64,000 nt of DNA from an uncultured Rhodopila sp. (GCF_903944925.1 NZ_CAJATU010000042.1:461496-525495); one strand, 5' to 3'. Counted from the first letter of the stretch, positions 37,202 through 47,614 are shown. The notes: generated from the sequence alone by a model not told the origin. Numbers and translations: made by a program.

Positions 37202-37235
37202 GGCGTGGATGGTGGCCCTGCGGCCACCATGACGC
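37202..37235 (+). repeat. Dispersed palindromic repeat, copy 4
   Basis: GGCGTGG, ATGGTGGCC, loop ctgc, GGCCACCAT, GACG. Nine-base-pair stem. It lies between the binding-protein gene and the permease genes. Confidence 0.7.
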
Positions 37236-37289
37236 CATTGCCATCATGAGGCGTTTGGTTCGCGTCACCGCCCTCACGGACGGAGTCCC

Positions 37290-38162
37290 ATGCTCGCCTT
37301 ACAAATCCTGATCGACGGCTTTGCGATCAGCAGCCTCTATGCCCTCGGCGCCATCGGGTTCACGCTGATCTTCGGCGTCTCCGGCGTGCTGAACCTGTCG
37401 CATGGCGCGATCATGGTGGTGGCGGCCGTCATCGCCTGGTGGGTCGGCGGCTTCGGTTCCGGCCCGTATCTCGGTGCGTTGGCCGGTGTCGCCGCCAGCC
37501 TGGCCTGCGCGTTCTTCACCTACCGCGTCATCGTCCGGCCGATACAGAATTCGCGGGCGATCCCGCGCGAGGAGAAGGAGATCTTCGTCCTCACCGCCAC
37601 CCTGCTCTGGGGCATCATGCTGCAGGAGGCGATTGCCTACTTCTTCACCAACAACCCCAAGACCGTGCGTCCGCTGGTTGAGGGCGTGGTGATGATTCTC
37701 GGCGTCCGCACACCATTGAACGAAATCCTCACGGCCGTGCTGTCCTGGCTGGTGATCGGGCTGCTGTATCTGCTGGTCAACCGCACGCGAACCGGCAAGT
37801 CGCTGCTGGCGGCATCGATGAATCCGCGCGGCCTGACCTTGCTGGGATTCGAGCTGTCCAGCATCTACGTCCTGGTCTGGGCGATCTACGGCGTGCTCGC
37901 CGGCATTGCCGGCGTGCTGCTGGGCGCCTTCCTCGGCGTCAGTTCCGACAACGCCGGCGTGCTGACGGCCAGCGCTTTCTCCATCGTCGTGCTGGGCGGG
38001 CTTGGCAGCGTCTCCGGCTCGCTGATCGCCGCCTATGTCGTCGGCTACCTGGAGACGATGACGGCGTACCTGGTGAACCCCTCGATCCGCACGGTGCCGG
38101 TTCTGCTGCTGCTGGTGGCGGTGGTCTATGTGCGGCCGCAGGGCCTGCTGGGGCGGAGATAG
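37290..38162 (+). CDS. ABC transporter permease, LivH type
   Basis: 290 residues, about eight membrane segments. The opening ISSLYALGAIGFTLIFGVSG and VLNLSHGAIMVVAAVIAW match LivH permeases, as does FSIVVLGGLGSVSGSLIAA near the C-terminus, the cytoplasmic loop that contacts the ATPase. GGAG lies before ATG 37290. The second permease starts 3 bases after its stop. Confidence 0.9.
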   Translation: MLALQILIDGFAISSLYALGAIGFTLIFGVSGVLNLSHGAIMVVAAVIAWWVGGFGSGPYLGALAGVAASLACAFFTYRVIVRPIQNSRAIPREEKEIFVLTATLLWGIMLQEAIAYFFTNNPKTVRPLVEGVVMILGVRTPLNEILTAVLSWLVIGLLYLLVNRTRTGKSLLAASMNPRGLTLLGFELSSIYVLVWAIYGVLAGIAGVLLGAFLGVSSDNAGVLTASAFSIVVLGGLGSVSGSLIAAYVVGYLETMTAYLVNPSIRTVPVLLLLVAVVYVRPQGLLGRR

Positions 38163-38165
38163 GCG

Positions 38166-39073
38166 ATGACCCGAGTCCTTCTGATCGTCCTTCCCGCCTT
38201 GCTGGTCATGGCTTTGCTGCCGCTGGGCGTCGGCGGCTACATCCTGGGGCTTCTCACCCTCGGCTACTACTACGCCGTGTTCGCGATGTCCTGGGACCTG
38301 CTGTTCGGCTTCGCCGGCGAGGTCAACTTCGGCCCGAGTTTCCTGATTGGTGTCGGTGCCTACACCGCCGCGCTGCTGAACCATTACTGGCTCTGGCCCA
38401 TCCCGCCCTGCCTGGTGGCGGGCGCGTTTGCGGCGGTGGTGGCGGGAGCGGTTCTGGCGGTACCGGCGTTGCGGCTGACCGGTCCGTATTTCGGCCTTGT
38501 CACCCTGGTCGCGGTGCTGCTGCTGCAAAACGTGCTGGTGCTGTTCGCCGGGATCACCGGGGGCGAAATCGGGCTGGACCTGCCGGACGTCCTCGCGATC
38601 GATGACACCACGAACTACTACTACGCGTTGGTCTTCATGACCGTCAGCGGCGCCATCCTGTTCGGCCTGTCGCGCTCTCCCGTCGGCCTGATCCTCCAGG
38701 CCAGCGGGCAGGATGCGATCGAGGCGGCGGCGCTCGGCTTCAATGTCGCCAAGCACAAGCTGACGGCGTTCTGCATCAGCGCATTCTTCTCCGGCCTGTC
38801 CGGGGCGATGCTGATCTTCTACCTCGGCACTGCCTCGGTGGGCACGGTGGTGGATATCGCCGTCGGCGTGAACGTCATCATTGCCGCGGTGCTCGGCGGT
38901 CGGCGCACCATAATTGGTGCCGCCGTCGGTGCGATCTTTTTGATCGGGGCGGGAGAAATCCTCCGGCCGCTCGGCCAGTTGTCCACCTTCGTGGTGTCCG
39001 CCGTCGCGCTGGTCGTGATCCTGTTCTTCCCCGGCGGCTTTATGGGGCGGCTGTTGCAGGCAGGAGGCCGGGA

Positions 39074-39077
<4 letters not shown>
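38166..39077 (+). CDS. ABC transporter permease, LivM type
   Basis: 303 residues, about nine membrane segments. LGYYYAVFAMSWDLLFGFAG and GEVNFGPSFLIGVGAYTAAL match LivM permeases; the ATPase-contact loop is VGVNVIIAAVLGGRRTIIGA. It partners with the LivH-type permease upstream to form the channel. Its stop overlaps the ATPase start by 4 bases (ATGA). Confidence 0.9.
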
Positions 39078-40537
<1,460 letters not shown>

Positions 40538-40549
40538 GGCCTTGCTTTT

Positions 40550-40573
40550 GTCCAGATTTGGACTATGTCCAAA
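40550..40573. promoter_or_regulatory. Palindromic operator of the Xre/RES operon
   Basis: TTTGGAC-TAT-GTCCAAA (40557-40573) is a perfect 7-bp inverted repeat, and a further half-site GTCCA lies at 40550-40554. It ends 5 bases before the antitoxin ATG, where binding would block transcription or translation. Autoregulation by the Xre-type antitoxin is the natural reading. Confidence 0.6.
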
Positions 40574-40578
40574 AAAAT

Positions 40579-41100
40579 ATGTCGCAAGGTGCACTCGTCG
40601 GAGCGACCGAGGCAGGGTCGAACCGTCTGGATATCGACCGGTTCGCCCCGGCCAACCGGCGGCGCCTGAGCGCGCCGGGGCTGCGCAGCTTCCTGGCAAT
40701 CGCCGATTTGTGGGGGCTGAACGAAACCGCGCGGCGGCTGATGCTCGGGTTTCCGTCGCGCTCGACCTACCAGCACTGGGTGAAAATGGCGCGGGAGCAT
40801 CAGGATCTGACCTTGGACGTTGACGTGCTGACGCGCATCTCGGCCGTGCTGGGCATCCACCAGGCACTGGGCGTGCTGAACCCGACGGAGCAGGCGGGCA
40901 TCGCCTGGCTGCGCGGTCCGCACCGGGCGCCGGTGTTTGGCGGCCGGCCGCCGATGGATCTGGTAACCCGCGGCACGCAGGACGGGCTGTTGACGGTGCG
41001 GCGCTTTTTGGAGGCAGCACGCGGCGGACAGTATATGCCGCCGAACGAGGCCGATGCCGGCTTCCGGCTTTATACCGGCGCGGATATTGTCTTTACTTGA
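40579..41100 (+). CDS. Antitoxin of RES-Xre type (MbcA/ParS/Xre family)
   Basis: 173 residues. The N-terminal half has an Xre-like helix-turn-helix (LRSFLAIADLWGLNETA, GFPSRSTYQHWVKMA). The C-terminal half has the MbcA/ParS toxin-binding region (RISAVLGIHQALGVL, NPTEQAGIAWL, LLTVRRFLEAARGG). The antitoxin binds and neutralises the RES toxin and represses its own promoter. The toxin start overlaps its stop (ttga), so they are co-translated. The start ATG 40579 has no clear ribosome site, only an A-run that belongs to the operator. Confidence 0.85.
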   Translation: MSQGALVGATEAGSNRLDIDRFAPANRRRLSAPGLRSFLAIADLWGLNETARRLMLGFPSRSTYQHWVKMAREHQDLTLDVDVLTRISAVLGIHQALGVLNPTEQAGIAWLRGPHRAPVFGGRPPMDLVTRGTQDGLLTVRRFLEAARGGQYMPPNEADAGFRLYTGADIVFT

Positions 41101-41768
41101 CCGATCGTTTCGTGCCCGCGGCGGCTCCGGCGCATCGGCTGATTCCTTCGCAATTCCCGCCCATCGGCCTGTTCGATACGGTCGCGACGGCGGCGGACCT
41201 GGCGGCGGTAATGGAACTCGCCGGCTGGACCAACGACCGTCTCGTGGCCGAACCTATCGATCGGCTGCCGCGTAACGAGTGGGTGTATGGACGGCCGGAC
41301 GCCAGTATTATCATGGCGTCGTTTCTTCATGTGGCACCCGGCGGGATGCGGTTCAATAGCGCCGATCTCGGGGCCTGGTATGCGGCGGGGGCAGTGAGGA
41401 CGGCGGTGGCGGAGGTGGCGCATCACCTGCGGCGGGAGGCGCTGGCGCGCGGGGTTTCCGCGGCGCAACGGAGATATCGGCAGTATAACTGCGTGCTTGA
41501 GGGATCGTATCGGGACATCCGAGCGGCGCGGGCGGATGTGTGTGAGTCCGGCGACTATACTGCGGGGCAGTTTTTCGGTGAGGCAGTACGTGCTTCGGGC
41601 GGGGCGGGAATTCTGTATGACAGCGTCCGGCACACGGGAGGTGTCAGTGTTGCCGCGTATCGGCCGCGCCTGATCCGGGCCGTAACGCAGGGCGATCATT
41701 TCGAGATTTCTGTGCGGGCGGCCGATCGGCGGATCGATGTCCGGGCGCTGACGGGAGAAGGCGCTTGA
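41097..41768 (+). CDS. RES-domain toxin
   Basis: 223 residues. RES toxins degrade NAD+ in the cell. The family residues are seen in FHVAPG-like FLHVAPGGMRFN, the Arg/Tyr/Glu area GAWYAAGAVRTAVAEVAHHL, and the late Ser region GILYDSVRHTGGVSVAAYRP. A TTG start (41097) overlaps the antitoxin stop by 4 bases, which keeps toxin below antitoxin levels. The RES name comes from Arg, Glu and Ser; I can place all three, though not each with certainty. No frameshift, so it looks active. Confidence 0.85.
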   Translation: MTDRFVPAAAPAHRLIPSQFPPIGLFDTVATAADLAAVMELAGWTNDRLVAEPIDRLPRNEWVYGRPDASIIMASFLHVAPGGMRFNSADLGAWYAAGAVRTAVAEVAHHLRREALARGVSAAQRRYRQYNCVLEGSYRDIRAARADVCESGDYTAGQFFGEAVRASGGAGILYDSVRHTGGVSVAAYRPRLIRAVTQGDHFEISVRAADRRIDVRALTGEGA

Positions 41769-41992
41769 GCGGTCTGATCAAACGTAGTTTCACCTTGGCA
41801 GGTCATCGGACGAGCGTAGCCCTGGAAGCGGAGTTTTGGGACGCACTGACTCGTCTCGCCGAGTGCCGCGGTCAAAGCCTGTCGGCCTTGGTCGCCTCGG
41901 CCGACGCGGCCCGCGAGCCGGATTCGCAGTTGGCGTCGGTGCTGCGGGTGCTGGCGCTGCTGGCGGTTGACGAGATCAGGCCGCGACCATAG
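41765..41992 (+). CDS. Ribbon-helix-helix protein, third gene of the RES operon
   Basis: 75 residues beginning at TTG 41765, overlapping the toxin stop (ttga). KRSFTLAGHRTSVALEAEFW fits the RHH_4 family, followed by DALTRLAECRGQSLSALVAS. Such proteins bind DNA as dimers through the N-terminal strand. RES-Xre modules are normally two genes, so a coupled RHH gene is unusual. It might be a second regulator of the operon or an unrelated gene that happens to follow. Confidence 0.75.
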   Translation: MSGLIKRSFTLAGHRTSVALEAEFWDALTRLAECRGQSLSALVASADAAREPDSQLASVLRVLALLAVDEIRPRP

Positions 41993-42043
41993 GAAGTCCG
42001 GTGAGTTCTTGCCCTGCGGCTCGAACTCACCCAACCGCTAACG

Positions 42044-43648
42044 TTACCGAATCAGATCGGCTTCGACGACCTCCCGCATTTTATACTGTCCTTTCCCGAT
42101 CTCGACCGTCGCGCGAGCAATCGGGACCAGGTCGGTGCCTCGGAGCGCGTAGCCGAACTCGATGCTGTCCGGAATCAGCGTACTGGAGCCATCCGTACCG
42201 CCGGAGAAACGGGACGCTTCTTGCCGCAGCGCGGCGAGAACGTCCTGCGTCGCGGTCAGTGCTTTGGCGCGCACCGTTCCGGTAGCCGGCGCGGGGGCTT
42301 CGATCGCGAACGGTCCGCTGTCGCGCAGTTCACCGATTTCAAGCCTTGTGTCGAGGATGCGACGGACCTGGCCGGAGGCGGCAACGTGAACCCGCACCTC
42401 GCCGGCCCCCGGGGTGAGCACCGGCAATCCGGCGACAACCTGGCGATAGATGGCGATGTGCTCGAAGGTTTCCGGCTCCTGCCCGCCAGGACCGCCATTG
42501 ACCGGTCCGCCTGCATGCAGGGCCGGCAGTACTGCAACCACGCTAAGCCCCTGAATGTCACCGATGGCCGATTTGGCGGCATTGAGAACCTGCGCCTCGG
42601 TGAGGTTCGAGCGCGTCAGAGTGGCGGGTGCCCACTCGACGGCGGCGCCACCGGGGATGACGGCGAAGCGGGTGTTGCCGGAGGTTACCCGCAGGCTTTC
42701 GAACGGCCCATCCGGCAAGATAGATGGCGCCTCGAAACGGAGACGTTTCATGGATGCCAGCACCGTAGCGCGGGAGGCTGCGCGCGGGGCGACGCGGGCA
42801 AACTTTATCGCGGCCGGCATTCGTGAAACGATTCGTGCGTTGGCAGCGGCTGGCGCATTGCCGACCCAGCGCCACCAATACCAGTCGCGGCTGGCGGTGG
42901 CGTTGGTAAAAAAACGTTCATTGAACAGGCGGTTCTGCGCGTCGGCGGCCGATGATCCCACCGCGGTCGAGGCAGGCTGCTGGTTGGAGTTGGCGTCGAG
43001 CAGGCTGTCCTGCCATGCCTGACTGAAGCTGACGCCGGAATTCCAGTGGTTCCAGAAATTCGTGCCGTAGTTCGGATCGTCGTTGATCAGCCCGGTGGCG
43101 CCGAACAGCATGCGGAAGCCGCGGTTGCAGACGTTCCATGTGCGCATTGGGTTGTTCGGCGCGAACACCATGCAGCCGTCGCAGGTGGCAAGGAACAGAT
43201 AGCGCAGCCTCTGGTCGCCGATGGCCATTTGCGATGAGTTCAGGAAGGTCACGTTGTCCCAGGCGGCGCCGAGCGGCGCGCTGTAGTTGCCGGTGCCGGC
43301 ATCGTTGCCGCCATGGCCGGCGTGGTAGAAGACTTCGACTGAATCGCAGCCATAGTTGTTCTGCCAGTCGTCATAGGGCGGGTCGTACTGCCACCACTGG
43401 ACTTGCAGGTCCTTGACACGGAATGAGGTCTGCTCGAACTGGTTGACATAGGCGAGGAAGCCGTCGGCGCTGGCGTGGGTGTTATACGCTACCTGCCCGT
43501 CGGCGTAGACCTGCATACTGGCCGCGCCATAGGTATGTTGCGGCGCCGAGGCACCGAGGGTTTGCAGTTCCGGGGCGAAGGGGCTTTCGCGCGGCCAGGA
43601 CACGATGGGCGCTGACGGCCGCTGGACGATTGTATCGGTGACGGACAT
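42044..43648 (-). CDS. Uncharacterised protein with caspase-like His/Cys pair (DUF6345-like)
   Basis: 534 residues, no signal peptide. The N-terminal half contains SVEVFYHAGHGG (H112) and, 44 residues later, RYLFLATCDGC (C156). This is the order seen in clan CD peptidases such as caspases and gingipains: a hydrophobic strand ending in His-Gly, then a hydrophobic strand ending in Cys. FGATGLINDDP and FSQAWQDSLL follow. The C-terminal half (about 290-534) is an alpha/beta region ending in a transport- or inhibitor-like beta domain. AAGGAA precedes the ATG. Peptidase activity is inferred, not known; no adjacent effector gene is seen. Confidence 0.6.
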   Translation of the reverse strand: MSVTDTIVQRPSAPIVSWPRESPFAPELQTLGASAPQHTYGAASMQVYADGQVAYNTHASADGFLAYVNQFEQTSFRVKDLQVQWWQYDPPYDDWQNNYGCDSVEVFYHAGHGGNDAGTGNYSAPLGAAWDNVTFLNSSQMAIGDQRLRYLFLATCDGCMVFAPNNPMRTWNVCNRGFRMLFGATGLINDDPNYGTNFWNHWNSGVSFSQAWQDSLLDANSNQQPASTAVGSSAADAQNRLFNERFFTNATASRDWYWWRWVGNAPAAANARIVSRMPAAIKFARVAPRAASRATVLASMKRLRFEAPSILPDGPFESLRVTSGNTRFAVIPGGAAVEWAPATLTRSNLTEAQVLNAAKSAIGDIQGLSVVAVLPALHAGGPVNGGPGGQEPETFEHIAIYRQVVAGLPVLTPGAGEVRVHVAASGQVRRILDTRLEIGELRDSGPFAIEAPAPATGTVRAKALTATQDVLAALRQEASRFSGGTDGSSTLIPDSIEFGYALRGTDLVPIARATVEIGKGQYKMREVVEADLIR

Positions 43649-43857
43649 TCTTGGGTTCCTTCGTTGACGAGTTTCGCCGCACGCCGGTTTGCCCGGACGA
43701 TGCCAGGCTACCGTTGCGCGGCGGGGTCAACGCTTGCGCATTTATTTGATTTTCCGGTGTGATGCAGCTCACACCTGAACGGAAATTAAATGATGCCCCG
43801 GCGAGGCAGGAATGACGTGAAACCGCTGCAGTATAGACCCGGCGTTGGCAGTCGTTC

Positions 43858-44991
43858 CTAAAATTGATTTTCCGCCGGCATCCCGAGCATGATCTGCCCG
43901 ACGGACTCATAATGAAGCTGCCGGCCCTGGGCCTGCTGGTTGACGGTGTGGATGTCGCGGAGGCGGCGCTCGAACGGCTGGTCCTCGAACACCGCGGCGG
44001 AACCCGCGCAGTGGAACAGGACGGTCACGGCTTCCCGCGACTGGTTGATCGCCCAGGTGGAGGCGAGGCGGATCATCGCCCCCTGCTGCTCCGTCATCTC
44101 GCCGTGCCGGACGACATGGGCGTAGATCTCGTCCAGCGTGGTGTGCAGGAAGGCGCGGGCGGAGTGCCATTTCGCCTCCGACTGCGCCAGTTGGGATTGC
44201 ACGACGTTATTGTCTCGCAGCGGCCGCCCGGCGCCGCGCGACGTCTTGGTTGCGGGCAACGCCAGGAACGCGTCGATCAGCCCGCGGGCGATGCCGAGGC
44301 CGACGCCGGCGAACCCGGACGCGTAGAGCTGGTTGCTGCTGAAACGATACAGCGGTCCCGGTTCGCGGCGGTCGATCGCCTGGTCGCGCAGCATGGTTTG
44401 TTCTGCCGGAACGAACAGGTCCTCGACGGTGTATTCGTTGCTGGCGGTGCCGCGCAGGCCGAGCGTGTGCCAGATGTCGGTCATTCGGGCGCTGGATTTG
44501 GGGAACAGCATGGTGCGGATTTCCTTGGTCCCGGCAACCTTCATGTGCGCGCCCAGCCAGATGGCGTTCTGGCAGCCACTGGCGAAGCGCCAGGTGCCGG
44601 AGATGCGGTAGCCTCCGGGGACCGGTTCGGCCTCGAACGGAGCGCCCGGCGGTCCCCAGGCCAGGATGCCGTCGATCGGCCCGAACATCCGCTGCGCCAC
44701 TTTCGGGTCGAGGTAGGCGGCGGACATGGCGCAGCCGTTGCTCTGGCACACCACCCAGGCGGTGGAGCCGTCGGCGCTGGCGAGCGCCTCGGTGACGCGG
44801 GCGAATTCGGACGGTTTCATCTCCAGCCCGCCGATGGAGCGGGGTTGCAGCAGGCGGAAGAAGCCTCCTTCCTTCAGCGCGGTCACGACGCCGGGGGTCA
44901 GTTCGCGGCGCCGGTCAATCTCGTCCCCATCGTGCGTGAGCAGGGAATGCAGCGCCCGGGCGCGCGCGACCAGGTGTGGGACTTCCTCCAT
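43858..44991 (-). CDS. Acyl-CoA dehydrogenase-fold flavin monooxygenase (HsaA/type 2 group)
   Basis: 377 residues. GFFRLLQPRSIGGLEMKPSE, ADGSTAWVVCQS and RISGTWRFASGCQNAIWLGA follow the FMNH2-dependent group D monooxygenases (HsaA, HpaH-like) rather than true acyl-CoA dehydrogenases. IWHTLGLRGTASNEYTVEDL and HTVNQQAQGRQLHYESVG are further group blocks. The usual catalytic Glu of dehydrogenases is not apparent. GGAGG precedes ATG 44991. A reductase partner would be required; none is adjacent. The substrate is unknown. Confidence 0.82.
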   Translation of the reverse strand: MEEVPHLVARARALHSLLTHDGDEIDRRRELTPGVVTALKEGGFFRLLQPRSIGGLEMKPSEFARVTEALASADGSTAWVVCQSNGCAMSAAYLDPKVAQRMFGPIDGILAWGPPGAPFEAEPVPGGYRISGTWRFASGCQNAIWLGAHMKVAGTKEIRTMLFPKSSARMTDIWHTLGLRGTASNEYTVEDLFVPAEQTMLRDQAIDRREPGPLYRFSSNQLYASGFAGVGLGIARGLIDAFLALPATKTSRGAGRPLRDNNVVQSQLAQSEAKWHSARAFLHTTLDEIYAHVVRHGEMTEQQGAMIRLASTWAINQSREAVTVLFHCAGSAAVFEDQPFERRLRDIHTVNQQAQGRQLHYESVGQIMLGMPAENQF

Positions 44992-45073
44992 CCGTCTGCC
45001 TCCGCATCATCGGCTTGATCGCCATTGACGTGGACGATGGCGCAGTTTCGGGGCATTGCAAAGCGGAGGGGCT

Positions 45074-45163
45074 TCAGGCTGCCGGCCGCCCGATCTCCAG
45101 ATGCACCGTCAGCCCGGCCCGCTGCGCCAATCCGATCAGCGCTTCCAGGCTGAAGCGGCTGCA
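45074..45163 (-). pseudogene. C-terminal fragment of an XRE-family antitoxin
   Basis: On the minus strand, directly after the MocR stop, 29 codons read RFSLEALIGLAQRAGLTVHL followed by EIG and a stop. This resembles the last helix and strand of XRE/HigA-type antitoxins (pattern FSL-x2-L-x2-L-A). No start codon, helix-turn-helix part or toxin remains. It is short, so chance resemblance is possible. Confidence 0.35.
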
Positions 45164-46594
45164 TCAGCCGCCCCCGGCCGCAGCAAGCGCCGCCTCCAGC
45201 CGCTTCGCGACATCGCCCGCCAGGCCCACCGGGGTCGCGGCAAAGCCGATCACCATGCCGTTCATGCGAGGCGTTCCGGCGTAGTAGGCACGCAGCGGCG
45301 CCACCGACAAATCCCGAGCCGCGCAGGCGCGCACCGCCGCACCCTCATCCGTGCCATCCTCCAACCGGAGCACCATGTGCAGCCCGCCCGGCGCGGCAAC
45401 CGGCGTCGCCCGCGTGACGAACCGCCGCATCGCCTCCAGCAGCGCATCCCGCCGCCGCGCATACTCCGTGCGCATCCGCCTGATGTGCGGGGCGAGCAGA
45501 CCCTCCCGCATGAACTCCGCCAGGATCGCCTGAGTGAACGCATCGGTGCCGCGATCCGTCAGGGTCCGGAGGCGCACGAAGGCCGGCACCAGCGGCGCCG
45601 GGACGATGGCAAAGCCGAGCCGCAGGGCGGGGGCGAGGGTCTTGCTGAAGGTGCCGCAGTAGATGACGTGCCCGGCCTTATCCAGCGTCGCCAGCGGCGG
45701 CAGCGGCTTGCCCTGCCAGCGGAATTCCGAGTCGCAATCGTCCTCCAGCACCCTGGCGTTCGCTCGCTGTGCCCAGTCCAGCAGCGCCAGCCGGCGGCCG
45801 ATAGGCAGCGCCCCGCCGAGCGGAGTCGCATGCGACGGCGCCACCAGCGCCATCCGCGCGTGCGGCGCCAGCCGCTCACCGGCGGCGACATCCATGCCCT
45901 CGGCGTCGGTTGGGATCGGGACGATCTGCGCTCCAGCCGCCAACAGGGCGCCGCGGCCGGCGATGTAGCCCGGGTCCTCGACCCAGACCGGATCGCCCGG
46001 ATCGGTTAGCAGGTCCGCGGCCGTGCGCAGCGCCTGCTGCGTGCCTGCCGTCACCACGATGCAGCCGGGATCAGCCACCAGCCCGCGCGTGGCGGCCAGA
46101 TGCGCGGCGATCTGCTCACGCAGCACCCGCAGGCCCTGGGGTGGAGGATAGCTGGCCAACTCGGCCGCCACCGATTTCAGCACCCGGGCGGAGCAGCGCG
46201 CCCACGCCGCAGCGGGAAACAGGTCGGGTGCCGGCACGCCTCCGGCCAGCAGCAATCCGGACGACGAAGCGCGAGCGGTGGCGGGGATCGCGGCCAGAAG
46301 CGCACCGCGTTTGGACAAAGCGATGGCCGCGCCTCGGGGCGTCTCGGCAGCGGCAGGGGCTTGGTCCGGCAGATCGGTTGCCACATAGGTGCCGCTGCCG
46401 GTGCGGCCGCGGACATAGCCCTCGGCGGCCAGCCGCTCATACGCCAGCACCACCGTCTGGCGGGCGACCCCGAGTTCGACCGCCAGCGACCGGGACGGCG
46501 GCAAACGCCCACCGGCAGGCAAAACCCCGGTCAGGATGCTGCTGCGCACATGGTCGAAGACGGCGGTCTGGCGGGTTTGGTCTGGTGCGGACAT
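45164..46594 (-). CDS. MocR-family transcriptional regulator (GntR HTH + aminotransferase)
   Basis: 476 residues. The N-terminal winged helix (about 8-75; LPPSRSLAVELGVARQTVVL, GYVRGRTGSGTYVA) is fused to a fold-type I aminotransferase domain (about 115-470) with TAGTQQALRTAADLL and the PLP-binding Lys318 in CGTFSKTLAPALRLGF. MocR proteins use PLP or an aminated ligand to control nearby genes, often in vitamin B6 or taurine/GABA metabolism. An 11-bp perfect palindrome 10 bases upstream of its start is a likely autoregulatory site. No clear divergent target gene is present. Confidence 0.92.
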   Translation of the reverse strand: MSAPDQTRQTAVFDHVRSSILTGVLPAGGRLPPSRSLAVELGVARQTVVLAYERLAAEGYVRGRTGSGTYVATDLPDQAPAAAETPRGAAIALSKRGALLAAIPATARASSSGLLLAGGVPAPDLFPAAAWARCSARVLKSVAAELASYPPPQGLRVLREQIAAHLAATRGLVADPGCIVVTAGTQQALRTAADLLTDPGDPVWVEDPGYIAGRGALLAAGAQIVPIPTDAEGMDVAAGERLAPHARMALVAPSHATPLGGALPIGRRLALLDWAQRANARVLEDDCDSEFRWQGKPLPPLATLDKAGHVIYCGTFSKTLAPALRLGFAIVPAPLVPAFVRLRTLTDRGTDAFTQAILAEFMREGLLAPHIRRMRTEYARRRDALLEAMRRFVTRATPVAAPGGLHMVLRLEDGTDEGAAVRACAARDLSVAPLRAYYAGTPRMNGMVIGFAATPVGLAGDVAKRLEAALAAAGGG

Positions 46595-46604
46595 CTCAAA
46601 CCAG

Positions 46605-46631
46605 GGCTAATGATTAGTCCAATCATTAGCC
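46605..46631. promoter_or_regulatory. Perfect 11-bp inverted repeat upstream of the MocR gene
   Basis: GGCTAATGATT and AATCATTAGCC flank the 5-base spacer agtcc. It lies 10 bases before the MocR start and probably overlaps its promoter. Arm length and symmetry fit a dimeric regulator, most simply MocR itself. Confidence 0.6.
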
Positions 46632-46718
46632 GGCAGCCGTACACAACTCAAGCGCGGCATGGGACCACCGTCACCCGCGCCGCGCTACCAACTCTGAAAA
46701 GGAAGAAGCCGGGGCTGT

Positions 46719-46922
46719 TTAGAAGCCCTCACGCTCCAGACGCTTACGCTCCAGCTTGCGAGCCCGGCGCACGGCTTCCGCGGCTTCGCGGGCGCGGCGC
46801 TCAGACGGCTTCTCGTAATGCCGCCGAAGCTTCATTTCACGGAAAATGCCTTCACGCTGCATCTTCTTCTTGAGCGCCTTGAGCGCCTGATCGACATTGT
46901 TGTCACGCACGAGGACTTGCAC
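46719..46922 (-). CDS. rpsU: 30S ribosomal protein S21
   Basis: 67 residues, basic. [20 protein letters not shown] and [19 protein letters not shown] are the standard bS21 sequence, and the length is normal. The start is GTG 46922. It sits in the head of the 30S subunit near the mRNA exit. It is divergent from def with 149 bases between. A weak stem (AGCC/GGCT) with a T-rich tail follows on the minus strand. Confidence 0.95.
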   Translation of the reverse strand: MQVLVRDNNVDQALKALKKKMQREGIFREMKLRRHYEKPSERRAREAAEAVRRARKLERKRLEREGF

Positions 46923-47071
46923 TTGGCCGCCTGCTCCTTTTCAGGGCGCACCCGACGATCGGATACGCAAAATGATCCGCCCCCGGGAGACTCCGGCGCG
47001 GGGATCGGCGCTATAACACGGCTTCCCAGACTTACAAGCCCATTTTCAGCCGAAAGACTCACGGAGATCCC

Positions 47072-47611
47072 ATGTCCATCCTGAAAATCGCCCGCATGGG
47101 CCACCCGGTCCTGCTGCGAAAATGCCAGCCCGTCGCTGATCCGGGCGCGCCGGAGATCCGCCGGCTGGCGGCCGACATGATCGAGACGATGGAGGACGCC
47201 CCCGGCGTCGGCCTCGCCGCCCCGCAGGTCTACCAGCCGCTGCGCCTGTTCGTCTTCCGCGTCCCGGGCGGCCGGGCGACCCGCGACCCGGACGATACCG
47301 AGACCACCACCACCGTCCTGATCAACCCGATGGTCGAACTGCTCGGCGAGGAACGTGTGCTCGGCTGGGAAGGCTGCCTGTCGATCCCCGACCTCCGCGC
47401 CGCCGTGCCGCGTGCCGCCCGCATCCGCTACAGCGGCGTGGATTGCGACGGGAACGTGATCGAACGCGAAGCCAGTGGATTTCACGCCCGTGTCGTTCAG
47501 CATGAATACGATCATCTCGATGGCATCCTATATACCATGCGGATGACCGATTTCCGCTATTTCGGGTTCACCGAGGAACTCAACCGCGCCGAAGCGGCGC
47601 AAGGACACTGA
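47072..47611 (+). CDS. def: Peptide deformylase
   Basis: 179 residues, metal enzyme that removes the formyl group from new proteins. The three family motifs are GVGLAAPQ, EGCLSIP and QHEYDHLDG; Cys of motif 2 and the two His of motif 3 bind the metal and Glu is catalytic. A modest insertion (GGRATRDPDDTETTTT) lies after motif 1. The next gene starts 3 bases after its stop. Confidence 0.96.
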   Translation: MSILKIARMGHPVLLRKCQPVADPGAPEIRRLAADMIETMEDAPGVGLAAPQVYQPLRLFVFRVPGGRATRDPDDTETTTTVLINPMVELLGEERVLGWEGCLSIPDLRAAVPRAARIRYSGVDCDGNVIEREASGFHARVVQHEYDHLDGILYTMRMTDFRYFGFTEELNRAEAAQGH

Positions 47612-47614
47612 ACG

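Noticed and set aside
46680..46718. Possible intrinsic terminator of rpsU on the minus strand
   Set aside because: The stem is only 4 bp (AGCC/GGCT) and the T-run is interrupted; too weak to list.
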